Of a stretch of DNA of 64,000 nucleotides, positions 9,538 through 18,493 are shown piece after piece. The notes under the pieces are model-generated. The model was not told where the DNA came from. It was given only the letters and a program-made list of their open reading frames with translations, and searched no databases. Positions within the stretch are counted from its first letter, which is position 1, and each line of letters starts with the position of its first letter. The translations under genes and the position numbers were made by a program. The DNA is taken from assembly GCF_000378225.1 (NCBI RefSeq), contig NZ_KB905143.1, forward strand, positions 124,001-188,000, in the 5' to 3' direction. The DNA is from Methylophilus methylotrophus DSM 46235 = ATCC 53528. GTDB taxonomy: Bacteria > Pseudomonadota > Gammaproteobacteria > Burkholderiales > Methylophilaceae.

Positions 9538-9641
9538 TGATGTTCATTCGATTAGTGTGGTGGCCCATCTTTAGAACGGGGCAAGTGCAATGATTTCTTT
9601 ATATGAAGCCAATTAAGCTTCTGGCATACACCTCTGATCAA

Positions 9642-10208
9642 CTACCTATTTACAAACTCCACCTTTGGAATCGTTCCCGACAGATCCAGCCGCGTGAGGC
9701 TGGCGTAATCCACATGAAAGCGGAAAAGGCCTTTGAGTTGCATGTTCAGCACATGTGCAATCAAGGCGCGTATCATCCCGCCATGGGTCACGACCAACAC
9801 ATGCTGGCCATGATGGCGCGCCTGCACTTCCTGCAAAAAATCGATGCCTCGCTGCTGCAAACCTGCAAAGGTTTCACCATTGGGAGGCGCCAGTTCGGCA
9901 TAGTTCTGCGCCCACACATCAAATAATTCCCGTGGAATATCGTTCCAGGATTGCATTTCCCAATCGCCAAAATGCAGTTCTTTTAGTCGCTCATCGTGCA
10001 AAATGTCATCAAAGCCGAGCGCATGTGCCAACTTGCTGCAGCGTTGGAGCGGGCTGCTATAGACCGCATCGACCTGCTCATGAATCAGTTTTTGCTTTAG
10101 TTGCGTCAGCTCACTGGCAAAGTTGATGGAAACGTCAATATCGCTTTGGCCATAACAGATGCCCTCGTTAATTTGCAAACTGGTATGCCTGACCAGTGTC
10201 AGCCTCAT
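9642..10208 (-). CDS. Alpha-ribazole phosphatase (histidine phosphatase family)
   Basis: The product has 188 residues and starts MRLTLVRHTS, where RHT is the variant RHG catalytic motif of the histidine phosphatase superfamily. The second catalytic His lies in THGGMIRAL. Its location directly after cobS, overlapping it by four bases (ATGA), points to dephosphorylation of alpha-ribazole phosphate or cobalamin 5'-phosphate in nucleotide-loop assembly (CobC of Salmonella). I use no symbol to avoid confusion with the PLP enzyme. The frame extends upstream, but that part lies inside cobS. Confidence 0.88.
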   Translation of the reverse strand: MRLTLVRHTSLQINEGICYGQSDIDVSINFASELTQLKQKLIHEQVDAVYSSPLQRCSKLAHALGFDDILHDERLKELHFGDWEMQSWNDIPRELFDVWAQNYAELAPPNGETFAGLQQRGIDFLQEVQARHHGQHVLVVTHGGMIRALIAHVLNMQLKGLFRFHVDYASLTRLDLSGTIPKVEFVNR

Positions 10209-10996
10209 ACGAAATGCTCCCAGGCCAGCAGGCCCAAATAAAATGCCACCTCGGTCAATTGCTGGGTTGCTCCCAGCGTATCGCCGGTGTAGCCCTGCAA
10301 GTTTCGCAAAATCAGGCGACGCCACCACCACCAGATACCCAGCACCGGCAGCGCTGTGACAAGCAGAAACCTAATCGCAGCCATTGCCGAGTGATTCACA
10401 CCCAGCATCGCGGCAAAGCCCAACCAGCACAGTAAACCAAACGCACTGGCTAACCACAGATCTTGCCGTGGCAGCGTCGTTGCGAGTGGCTTGGATTTAC
10501 CGGCAGACCGCACATAACTTGTAGTCGCCATGATATAAACCGCTGCCAGGCGGCTCAGGGCATGCGCAGCGATCAAGGCAAACGGCAAGATTGCAGGGGT
10601 AAGCGCGGACAAAGCTTGGAACTTGAATAGCAGCACGCCTACCAGTGCAATCGCCCCATAACTGCCTAGACGGGAATCCTGCATGACTTCCAGTTGTCTT
10701 GCGCGGTCCATACCGCCACCCAGACCATCCGCACTGTCGGCCAGGCCATCTTCATGAAAGGCCCCTGTCACATAAATAGTGGCGGCCATACTACACAATA
10801 CGGCTAACGCAGGTGGCAGGACCCAACTTGCCAGCCACCAAGTCACGGCTGCCATTAAACCAACCAGCAACCCAACCAGTGGAAAATACCTGGCAGCATG
10901 ATTGAGCTCAGCCTCTTGAAAATCCGGCAACGCCGGGACCGGCAGCCGCGTGAAAAAACCCACGGCCAGCAGAAAATAGCGCCATTGCAGCTTCAC
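10205..10996 (-). CDS. cobS: Adenosylcobinamide-GDP ribazoletransferase (cobalamin synthase)
   Basis: This membrane enzyme joins alpha-ribazole (phosphate) to adenosylcobinamide-GDP, closing the nucleotide loop. The 263 residues show multiple membrane segments and the signature GAFHEDGLADSADG near residues 80-93, whose acidic residues coordinate the metal and pyrophosphate. The GTG start is preceded by GAGG. It sits 28 bases from cobT and overlaps the phosphatase gene, giving a cobT-cobS-phosphatase nucleotide-loop operon. Confidence 0.94.
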   Translation of the reverse strand: MKLQWRYFLLAVGFFTRLPVPALPDFQEAELNHAARYFPLVGLLVGLMAAVTWWLASWVLPPALAVLCSMAATIYVTGAFHEDGLADSADGLGGGMDRARQLEVMQDSRLGSYGAIALVGVLLFKFQALSALTPAILPFALIAAHALSRLAAVYIMATTSYVRSAGKSKPLATTLPRQDLWLASAFGLLCWLGFAAMLGVNHSAMAAIRFLLVTALPVLGIWWWWRRLILRNLQGYTGDTLGATQQLTEVAFYLGLLAWEHFV

Positions 10997-11024
10997 TGGT
11001 CCATCCTCACTGACTTGATGACCC

Positions 11025-12071
11025 TCACTTTATTTGCCCACTGACGCCAGCGCTGTCAAAGCTGGCCATTTCATGCAGGAAAGCGGCGGATGACTGCAGC
11101 AAGGGATAAGCGAGCACCGCGCCCGTGCCTTCGCCTAATCGCAAGGCAAGGTGCAACAAAGGTTGAGCCTTGAGATGATCCAGCATCATGCGATGCCCGC
11201 TTTCATCCGAACAATGTGCAAACACACAATAATCCACTACTTGCGGATAGAGTTTGGCTGCCACCAGCAAAGCGGAAGTTGCAATGAACCCATCAATCAG
11301 GAGTGTGGCCCTGGCCTCTGCCGCAGCCAGTAAAGCGCCTACCATCATGGCAATTTCAAAGCCGCCAAATACGGCCAGTACTTGCAAGGGATCATCACCG
11401 GAAACGTGATGATGCTGCAAGGCTGAGGTCAGGACTGACAGTTTATGTTGCAAGCCCTTGTCACTGAGCCCGGTACCGCGCCCCACACACTGGTGCATAG
11501 GCTGCCCACACAACACACTCATGAGGCAACTGGCACTGGAGGTATTGCCTATCCCCATTTCGCCCAGCGCCAGTACATTCGTGCCCTGCATCACCACATC
11601 ACGCGCAATCTCGGCCCCGGTGCGAATCGCTTCTGCACATTGCGCAGTGGTCATGGCTGGCTGTTGCAAGAAGTTGGCTGTGCCCATGCCCAACTTGGCA
11701 TCAATCAGCATTGGATGTGGCTGCAGTACAGCATTCACACCACTATCCACGACATGCAGATCAAATCCATGCTGCCGGGCAAACACATTGATGGCTGCGC
11801 CGCCATTTAAAAAATTGAGCACCATTTGTGCGGTGACTGCCTGCGGATAAGGACTGACGCCTTCAGCCACAATGCCATGGTCTCCGGCAAATACCAGCAT
11901 GGCTGGCTGCTGCAACACAGGATGTTCAGTTTGCTGCACCAGCCCGAGCTGCATCGCCAGGCTTTCAAGGCGGCCAAGCGCACCCAAAGGTTTGGTTTTC
12001 TGGTTGATGCGTTGGACAAGCGCCGCTCGCAAGGTTTCGTTGTGGATGGGCGTAATCTGGAATGTCTGCAT
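11025..12071 (-). CDS. cobT: Nicotinate-nucleotide--dimethylbenzimidazole phosphoribosyltransferase
   Basis: CobT activates DMB by transferring phosphoribose from nicotinate mononucleotide, giving alpha-ribazole phosphate for CobS. The 348 residues are the usual family length. Characteristic motifs include [13 protein letters not shown] near the N-terminus, [14 protein letters not shown] in the middle and a glycine-rich [13 protein letters not shown] near the C-terminus. It begins the leftward nucleotide-loop operon. The upstream 250 bases contain no B12-box that I can recognise. Confidence 0.95.
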   Translation of the reverse strand: MQTFQITPIHNETLRAALVQRINQKTKPLGALGRLESLAMQLGLVQQTEHPVLQQPAMLVFAGDHGIVAEGVSPYPQAVTAQMVLNFLNGGAAINVFARQHGFDLHVVDSGVNAVLQPHPMLIDAKLGMGTANFLQQPAMTTAQCAEAIRTGAEIARDVVMQGTNVLALGEMGIGNTSSASCLMSVLCGQPMHQCVGRGTGLSDKGLQHKLSVLTSALQHHHVSGDDPLQVLAVFGGFEIAMMVGALLAAAEARATLLIDGFIATSALLVAAKLYPQVVDYCVFAHCSDESGHRMMLDHLKAQPLLHLALRLGEGTGAVLAYPLLQSSAAFLHEMASFDSAGVSGQIK

Positions 12072-12191
12072 ATTGTTATTCTACCGATCAAAACTGAAGC
12101 GTATCAAAATAATCTGCTGATTCACGCATCAGGGCGTTTCTATAAATTCAAATTGCTAAGCCAGATAAGGCACGATTAAAAATTTGCCAGC

Positions 12192-12206
12192 ATGCGTTTC
12201 ACGCAT
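12192..12206. repeat. Short inverted repeat upstream of cobT
   Basis: ATGCGT and ACGCAT flank a three-base loop, with further partial pairing of GCC and GGC outside. It could form a small hairpin in the cobT leader or be an operator. There is no T-run, so it is not a terminator. The rest of the 12072-12274 interval shows no gene and no recognisable riboswitch core. Confidence 0.3.
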
Positions 12207-12273
12207 GGCCTGCTTAACACACTGTATGCGCAACGCCGTATCGCGACGAAATTTGAATTTCTAGAAGTGTCCA

Positions 12274-12298
12274 TAAAAAAGCCCCGCGATCGCGGGGC
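12274..12298 (-). terminator. Rho-independent terminator of the Do-protease gene
   Basis: A perfect 9-bp GC-rich stem, GCCCCGCGA with TCGCGGGGC, is followed on the minus strand by a run of six T residues and then ATGG. It lies about 30 bases downstream of the protease stop codon. Confidence 0.9.
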
Positions 12299-12326
12299 AA
12301 GGCTCTAAGGATTACACACGCAAAAA

Positions 12327-13787
12327 TCAGCCTATCTTGACCGGGACGTAAATCTTGCTTTCACCCCGCATCACCAGTAGTGCCACGTTCTTTCCATTTT
12401 TAGACAACTCATCCCGCAATTGCGCCACACTTTTCACCTGATCGCCATTCACCGCCAAAATCACATCGCCGGGTTGAATGCCTGCTGCGGCAGCAGGGCC
12501 TTTAGCCACTTCCTCAACCAACAAGCCCTGCTTGAGCTGTGTTTGTGCCAACTCTTGCGAAGTCAAAGGACGCACACTTACCCCTAAACTAGGTTGCTGG
12601 CTATCCGGCAATGTTGCAGGCCCAGCCTGCGCCGTTTGCATTTCGGCCACACGTACAGACAATTTTTTCAATTGCTTGTTGCGCCAAACCTCAATGTTAA
12701 CCGTGCTGCCAGGTTTCACACTGGCCACCATGGGTGGCAAATCACTTGAACGGTCTATGCTTTGGCCATTGAAGCTGACAATCACATCACCAGGTTCCAG
12801 GCCCGCCTTATCTGCCGGACCATTTTTTTCGATGTTGCTGACCAGCGCACCACTCGGCGACTTCAACCCAAAGGAGGTCGCCAAATCCTGGTTGATCGCC
12901 TGCACACCGATACCCAGGCGACCACGGCTGACTTTACCTGTTTCCAATAATTGCTGCTCAATGTTCATCGCCACATCAATTGGGATGGCAAACGACAGGC
13001 CTTGATACCCTCCGCTACGGCTATAAATTTGCGAGTTAATCCCGATCACCTCGCCATTCAGGTTAAACAGCGGGCCCCCGGAATTACCGGGGTTGATGGC
13101 CACATCCGTTTGCAGGAATGGCACATAGCCTTCATCTGGCAAGGCACGTGACTTGGCCGAGATAATCCCTGCCGTGACTGTATTCTCAAAGCCAAACGGG
13201 GAGCCAATCGCCACCACCCAGTCACCAACGTTGCTATTTTTGGTACTGCCGATATTCACTGTTGGCAAATCCTTGGCATCAATCTTCAACACGGCAACAT
13301 CGGTCAATTTATCTACGCCCACCACTTTGGCCTGGAACTCGCGCTTATCAGACAGTTTTACCGTGACGACATCCGCCTTATCGACGACATGGGCATTGGT
13401 CAGCACCACGCCATCAGACTTGACGATAAACCCTGAACCCAAGCCATTCATTGGTGTTTCGGTTTGCGGCAGATTAGGCTGGAAGCGGCGGAACAGTTCA
13501 AACATCGGGTCATTGGGATCAACGCCCGGAATCCCTGCCGTTTTCACCGTGCCCGTCACACTGATATTGACCACAGCCGCCCCTTGGCTATTCGCAATAC
13601 TGGCGAAGTTAGGCAAGGTAATATAAGCACTGGGAGCGGTCATGGTTTTTGCTGAAACGGGCGCGGTCGCCTGCGCATTATTCACCAGCGTATCGCCCTT
13701 GACCCAATAACCGGCGCCAAACAAGGCTGCCACGGCCAGTGGAACAGTCACCCAATGGGTGATCCTGGATTGTAAAAATGCTTGCAT
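12327..13787 (-). CDS. Periplasmic Do-family serine endoprotease (DegP/DegQ/MucD type)
   Basis: This envelope quality-control protease has 486 residues. An N-terminal membrane-spanning or signal segment (about residues 10-28) is followed by the trypsin-like domain with catalytic His133 (TNAHVV), Asp163 (LTDVAVL) and Ser236 (NPGNSGGP). Two PDZ domains occupy roughly residues 290-375 and 390-485. I chose the ATG at 13785-13787, preceded by AAAGGAAA, over an adjacent GTG. The next plus-strand gene begins about 200 bases away, so the two are divergent. Confidence 0.93.
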   Translation of the reverse strand: MQAFLQSRITHWVTVPLAVAALFGAGYWVKGDTLVNNAQATAPVSAKTMTAPSAYITLPNFASIANSQGAAVVNISVTGTVKTAGIPGVDPNDPMFELFRRFQPNLPQTETPMNGLGSGFIVKSDGVVLTNAHVVDKADVVTVKLSDKREFQAKVVGVDKLTDVAVLKIDAKDLPTVNIGSTKNSNVGDWVVAIGSPFGFENTVTAGIISAKSRALPDEGYVPFLQTDVAINPGNSGGPLFNLNGEVIGINSQIYSRSGGYQGLSFAIPIDVAMNIEQQLLETGKVSRGRLGIGVQAINQDLATSFGLKSPSGALVSNIEKNGPADKAGLEPGDVIVSFNGQSIDRSSDLPPMVASVKPGSTVNIEVWRNKQLKKLSVRVAEMQTAQAGPATLPDSQQPSLGVSVRPLTSQELAQTQLKQGLLVEEVAKGPAAAAGIQPGDVILAVNGDQVKSVAQLRDELSKNGKNVALLVMRGESKIYVPVKIG

Positions 13788-13988
13788 CACAATTTCCTTT
13801 CTTGCGTATCAGTCAATGCATCCCGCTATCAAACAGCGGTTTCTGCGCATATGAGCGATAAAGTTGCCTCGAAGTTTCACTGTTTTTGTATCCTGATTGT
13901 ATCGGCATCCATTGCCTGGCAGTGGCTGACGAAAACTGAATCCATTGCCTGTCGTGATACACTGCGTTTTTTGCTTTTTAGACACGCA

Positions 13989-15131
13989 ATGGCAGATTTA
14001 CCGTCTTTCCTGAAGCCTTACTGGCCTCAACGCATGACTGGCACCCTGCGCGATTATGCGCGGGCAGCCACAGGGGCGGGATTAGGGATTTTGTCTACCG
14101 GCCTGATCTCTATGGCCGCCGTCTCTGGCGATTGGCATGGGGTGGTCTTCCTGATCGCACCCATGGGCGCTTCTGCCGTGATTCTGTTCTGCTTGCCTTC
14201 CAGCCCGCTGGCGCAACCATGGGCCATCCTGGCCGGGAACACTGTTGCCGCATTAGCTGGGGTATTTTTTACGCAACTGCTAGCTGACCAATTAGTATTG
14301 GCGGCGGCATTGGCCATGCTCACAGCCATTGGACTAATGTTTGCGTTACGCTGTTTGCACCCTCCCAGTGGTGCAGTGGCATTGACCGCCGTATTGGGTG
14401 GGGATGCCATTCACCAGTTGGGCTATGACTTTGTCTGGTGGCCGGTATTGGCAAACAGTGCATTACTGGTGTTGGCGGCCTGGCTCTACCACACCTTGAC
14501 CGGCTACCGTTATCCTGCCGTGCATCATGACCATACACCCAATACACCGACGCACATGCATTACCAGTTCGGCTTTAAGCAGGAGGATTTGCAAGCAGCG
14601 CTCGGGCAATTTCACGAAGTGCTGGACATCAACCCCGAACAGCTACAAAGTCTGCTGGAGAAAACCGAACTCATCGCCTACAAACGCAAACTGGAAGCCA
14701 TTGAGTGCCGGCAAATCATGCGGCCGGTGACCACCACTTTCGAGTTTGGAGATGCGCTGGAAATGGCATGGCAAGTGATTCTCAAACAGACAGAGCCCGC
14801 CATCCCGGTGGTAAACAAGGCACAACTGGTAATTGGCCTGCTCAGTGTTTCCGACTTTGTACGCCATGCCAAGGCAGAAAGCTACCGCGAAGTGGCACCT
14901 GCACTCAAGCGCCTGATCCGCTGGTCACCAACCACGCACAGCGACAAACCGGAAGTCGTTGGGCAGATCATGACCACGCCCGCCCTGACCATCTCCGAAA
15001 ATATGCACCTCATGCATACTATCCCGCTCATGACCAGCCATCATTTACAGCTGCTGCCTGTCGTTGACCACACCAATAAGCTGGTCGGTATCCTCACCCA
15101 GACCGACGTCATACGCGCGCTTTATCGCTAA
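13989..15131 (+). CDS. HPP-family membrane protein with C-terminal CBS pair
   Basis: The 380-residue protein has an N-terminal HPP domain of about four membrane helices (residues 20-170), containing the motif RCLHPPSGAVALTA that names the family. A cytosolic C-terminal region follows with two CBS motifs (about residues 240-300 and 320-378), which usually bind adenine nucleotides. HPP proteins have been linked to nitrite transport in plastids and cyanobacteria; function here is not established. The ATG at 13989 is preferred because the upstream in-frame extension is atypical and overlaps the protease gene start. Confidence 0.85.
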   Translation: MADLPSFLKPYWPQRMTGTLRDYARAATGAGLGILSTGLISMAAVSGDWHGVVFLIAPMGASAVILFCLPSSPLAQPWAILAGNTVAALAGVFFTQLLADQLVLAAALAMLTAIGLMFALRCLHPPSGAVALTAVLGGDAIHQLGYDFVWWPVLANSALLVLAAWLYHTLTGYRYPAVHHDHTPNTPTHMHYQFGFKQEDLQAALGQFHEVLDINPEQLQSLLEKTELIAYKRKLEAIECRQIMRPVTTTFEFGDALEMAWQVILKQTEPAIPVVNKAQLVIGLLSVSDFVRHAKAESYREVAPALKRLIRWSPTTHSDKPEVVGQIMTTPALTISENMHLMHTIPLMTSHHLQLLPVVDHTNKLVGILTQTDVIRALYR

Positions 15132-15583
15132 TGCCGCTCTGACTTTTCTTGCTGCTGAAAAGGCACGATCACTTCGCGCGAAGCCAGTACGATCTCACGT
15201 AAAAAGCATAGCAGGCCCAGAATAAGCGAGGCCATGGAAATAATGAAGGAAACCATCACCAGGTGCGGCAACCGCAGGCCGGTCTCCACCGAGATGAACA
15301 TACTCGCAATCGATACACAAATACACAATGCCGCAAAGGTGGCCAGCCCAATCGCCCGCCGCAGCCATTTGGTCCGTCGCACAATAATCTTCAGCTCATC
15401 CTTAAAACGCTCGCGCTTCTCCTCCGGTACATCGGTCAAAAAGCGAGCACGATCTATCGAACGGCCCAGGCGGCCAATCAACACGCCGAGGATAGAGCCT
15501 ATGCCGGTTAACAAAAACACTGGCGCCACCGCATCCCGAATGGCATCAGACACACTGTGAATTTCAATCATGGTATTGATCAT
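15128..15583 (-). CDS. DUF2721-family membrane protein
   Basis: This protein of about 151 residues has one membrane helix near the N-terminus (VAPVFLLTGIGSILGVLIG), a charged central stretch rich in Arg and Lys, and two more helices near the C-terminus. This architecture fits DUF2721, a family without known function. It is convergent with the HPP gene, overlapping it by four bases. The start is taken at the ATG ending at 15583; another ATG lies a few codons further in. Confidence 0.75.
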   Translation of the reverse strand: MINTMIEIHSVSDAIRDAVAPVFLLTGIGSILGVLIGRLGRSIDRARFLTDVPEEKRERFKDELKIIVRRTKWLRRAIGLATFAALCICVSIASMFISVETGLRLPHLVMVSFIISMASLILGLLCFLREIVLASREVIVPFQQQEKSERH

Positions 15584-15910
15584 CGAAACTGATCTCAAAA
15601 AAGGCTAAAAAGCGCTATCGCGGTTGATAAGATGACTTTGCCAGATTCCGCACTATTTTGGAGATTGATGCACCTTAAAAATGCACAGAAAAATCAATTT
15701 TGCAAAAAAGAAGGGAGTTCGCTGCCAATTCAGGGATTGATAAGCGATTTTTACGCCAGGTTAGACGCATTTATGGCCTTCATATTGCAATAAAAGCATT
15801 TTTCTTGCCATTGTTTTGCAATTTGACCTATGAAAACGGGAACCATTCTTGCTCTACGCCTTATGGTAATCACCAGCATTAACGAATTAAGTATAGAGAA
15901 GAGATAATAG
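15584..15910. other. Intergenic region between divergent genes
   Basis: This AT-rich stretch of about 327 bases separates the DUF2721 gene from the Cache-CheW gene and must hold both promoters. AGAAGAGA lies upstream of the ATG at 15911. I cannot assign convincing -35/-10 pairs, and I see no repeats or short genes in it. Confidence 0.5.
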
Positions 15911-18493
15911 ATGCACCCGCAACCTTTAACTGAGGATTTAGCTAACCACTTCAAGAAGGTCAATGATTTTCGAACCCACATTTACCAACTGCAACATGCA
16001 TGGGATAGCCTGGCACTGATGGCCCAGCTGTCTGGCACTGGGTCTGAGATGGAAGAAACCCGCAGCGCATTCAATTCGATTTCGAATGATGTATTACGCC
16101 ACCTGTCTCAAGAAACCCTGCATAAAACCGCAGCGCAACTTTCTTCCAAAGCATTTGAGATTATTAACCTGCTCGTCCGCAACCTGTTTGAGCGGACGGC
16201 TGACATTGGCTTTTTCGCCACCGATGATGACGTACGGGAATATCTGGAGATGCAGGCTGCGGATAGCCTGGACGCAGGAGATCAGCACCGGATAGAGTTT
16301 CGCTTCCAAGAGTACCAGAAGAAATATACGGTTTACGAGAATATTGTGCTGTTTGATGCGCAAGGCCATCTTTTACATCAGCTGGATGATACGCAAACCA
16401 CGTTATTCCATTACCATCCGATTGTTGAAATGGCGCAGCAATCCACAGAACCTTATGTGGAGCGCTTTTATGAAACCGAGATCAATGGCAGGATGCGTAA
16501 ATCACTGGTGTATGCGCACGAAGTACGTAGCAAGGATGACAGCCGTTCTTTAGGGGTCCTTTGCCTGTGCTTTAAATTCGTCAACGAGCTGGATACTATT
16601 TTCCGCAACCTGATTTCCCCCAATGATTGGACCATAGGCGTCCTGCTTGATGAAGAGCGCAATGTGATCGCTTCCAGCGATCCGTATCAGATCCCCCCCG
16701 GGATCAATCTATGTGTAGATACTGATACCGATTGGTTTATCACCCGCTTCAGTGGCCGGGAATACCTGTGTGTCACTAAGCAGTCTGAAGGCTATCAGGG
16801 CTACCAGGGGCCGGGCTGGCTGGGCCAGGCCATGATTCCTCTAGAACATGCGTTTAACCAGAGCATACACGACACCGTCAACAACATTGATGCGGACACC
16901 CTACGCAAAGTCATGCGTAGCCCGCTGATTTTTTCCGAAAGCCTGCTCAATATCCCCAAACAGGCAGCCAACATCCAGAGCAAACTCAACCAATCCGTAT
17001 GGAACGGTAATATCTGGCAAAGCAATTATGTGAATACGCAGCAGAAAAACTTCTCCAAAAGCCTGCTTTCGGAGATCAGCCATACGGGTCACAAAACGCA
17101 GAAGATCATTGAAAACATGGTGTCTGAGCTGTACCAGACGGTGGTCTCCGTCATGCTGGAGAACTCCAGTTTTTATGCGCAGCTGGCGGTAGAAATCATG
17201 GACCGCAACTTGTACGAGCGTGCCAATGATGTACGTTGGTGGGCACTCACACATGTATTCAGGGAAATACTGGCACAGAGTCACCTGGCTGATGAAGATA
17301 AAAGCAAAATGACGGCAGTCTTACGCCACATCAACAGCCTGTACACGGTTTATGACAACCTAATCATCTTTGATCGCAAGGGCGAAGTCATGGCCGTATC
17401 AAATATGCAATATGCCCATTTGGTTGGTCAGCCATTGGCCGATGAATGGGTCGGTCGAACGCGTAGCTGCAGCTCCACGCAAGATTATGTTGTTTCGCAG
17501 TTTGAACCAACCCCTCTCTACAGTGACAAACCGACCTATATTTACGCCGCCCCTATCCGCCACCTGGATGGCAACAGCATCGTTGGCGGCATCGCCATCG
17601 TCTTCGACAGCACACCCCAGTTCCAGGCCATGTTGCGGGATGTGATTCCGCGCGACAAGACAGATACGTCCGTCAAGGGCAGCTTCACCTTATTTGTGAA
17701 TGAGCAGCTCAGTGTGATTGCGAGTACACACCCCGACTTCAACATCAGCGATACGTTTGAGCTGATGCCAGGCATCACCAAACTCAAAGAAGGTGACCAA
17801 CTGTTTGATATTGCGGTTTACCAAAACACTTATTATGCGGTGGGTGCGCGTGCAGCTTACGGTTACCGTGAATTCAAGAGCGAACAGGACAGCTACCGCA
17901 ACAAGGTCGTCGCCCTGATCTTCACACCGTTGGGCAAAGTGGATGAAATTAACCAGCGCATTCATGCCGAAGCGCAAGTAATCCATAATAAATTCAACCC
18001 GAGTCTGTTCTCACAGTCCGGACAGGAGAGCCAGGAATATGCCACCTTTTATGTAGGTGATTCCTGGTTGGGCATTGAGGCGCGGTTTGTACGCGAGGCC
18101 ATCGATGAAGAACAATTACGCACATTGCCGGAGTCAGCACCTTTTATCGCCGGCATGCATACTTATCGCGACGGTGTGATCCCGGTGATTGACCTGGCCC
18201 GCATGCTTGGACATCCGCATTACTTTACCGATTACCGGCAAATTGTCGTCATAGAAGACAAAGACCATTCCCTCAAGTTCGGCGTGTTTGTATCGGCACT
18301 GGGTGAAATTCCCTATTTGACTACTCAGCAGATCCAGCCCATGAATACCTTTTTCAGAGGGGCCAGCAACAATCCTGGCGTTGCCATTGCAAATCTGGCC
18401 CAGCACAGCATGCTGACACTGATCACTGCCAGCAGCCTATGGGAAAAAGTTTTGACGGGTCGTACCCAGCCTGAAGAGCGGGTATACGCCTGA
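15911..18493 (+). CDS. Large soluble Cache-Cache-CheW signalling protein
   Basis: The 860-residue protein carries two related sensory modules. The first begins near residue 88 (NLFERTADIGFFA) and the second near 420 (NLYERANDVRWWA); each continues with a Cache-like domain holding a VYDNLIIFD-type strand. The C-terminal 150 residues (about 705-855) form a CheW domain (YATFYVGDSWLGIEARFVREAI). I see no signal peptide or membrane helix, so it seems cytoplasmic. CheW domains dock receptors to CheA, so it may plug a soluble sensor into a chemosensory array. Its TGA overlaps the ATG of the next gene by one base. Confidence 0.82.
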   Translation: MHPQPLTEDLANHFKKVNDFRTHIYQLQHAWDSLALMAQLSGTGSEMEETRSAFNSISNDVLRHLSQETLHKTAAQLSSKAFEIINLLVRNLFERTADIGFFATDDDVREYLEMQAADSLDAGDQHRIEFRFQEYQKKYTVYENIVLFDAQGHLLHQLDDTQTTLFHYHPIVEMAQQSTEPYVERFYETEINGRMRKSLVYAHEVRSKDDSRSLGVLCLCFKFVNELDTIFRNLISPNDWTIGVLLDEERNVIASSDPYQIPPGINLCVDTDTDWFITRFSGREYLCVTKQSEGYQGYQGPGWLGQAMIPLEHAFNQSIHDTVNNIDADTLRKVMRSPLIFSESLLNIPKQAANIQSKLNQSVWNGNIWQSNYVNTQQKNFSKSLLSEISHTGHKTQKIIENMVSELYQTVVSVMLENSSFYAQLAVEIMDRNLYERANDVRWWALTHVFREILAQSHLADEDKSKMTAVLRHINSLYTVYDNLIIFDRKGEVMAVSNMQYAHLVGQPLADEWVGRTRSCSSTQDYVVSQFEPTPLYSDKPTYIYAAPIRHLDGNSIVGGIAIVFDSTPQFQAMLRDVIPRDKTDTSVKGSFTLFVNEQLSVIASTHPDFNISDTFELMPGITKLKEGDQLFDIAVYQNTYYAVGARAAYGYREFKSEQDSYRNKVVALIFTPLGKVDEINQRIHAEAQVIHNKFNPSLFSQSGQESQEYATFYVGDSWLGIEARFVREAIDEEQLRTLPESAPFIAGMHTYRDGVIPVIDLARMLGHPHYFTDYRQIVVIEDKDHSLKFGVFVSALGEIPYLTTQQIQPMNTFFRGASNNPGVAIANLAQHSMLTLITASSLWEKVLTGRTQPEERVYA

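Noticed and set aside
12072-12273. Possible cobalamin riboswitch in the cobT leader
   Set aside because: I looked for the B12-box core and flanking stems on the minus strand and found only a short hairpin. Any riboswitch for the main operon would lie left of the window.
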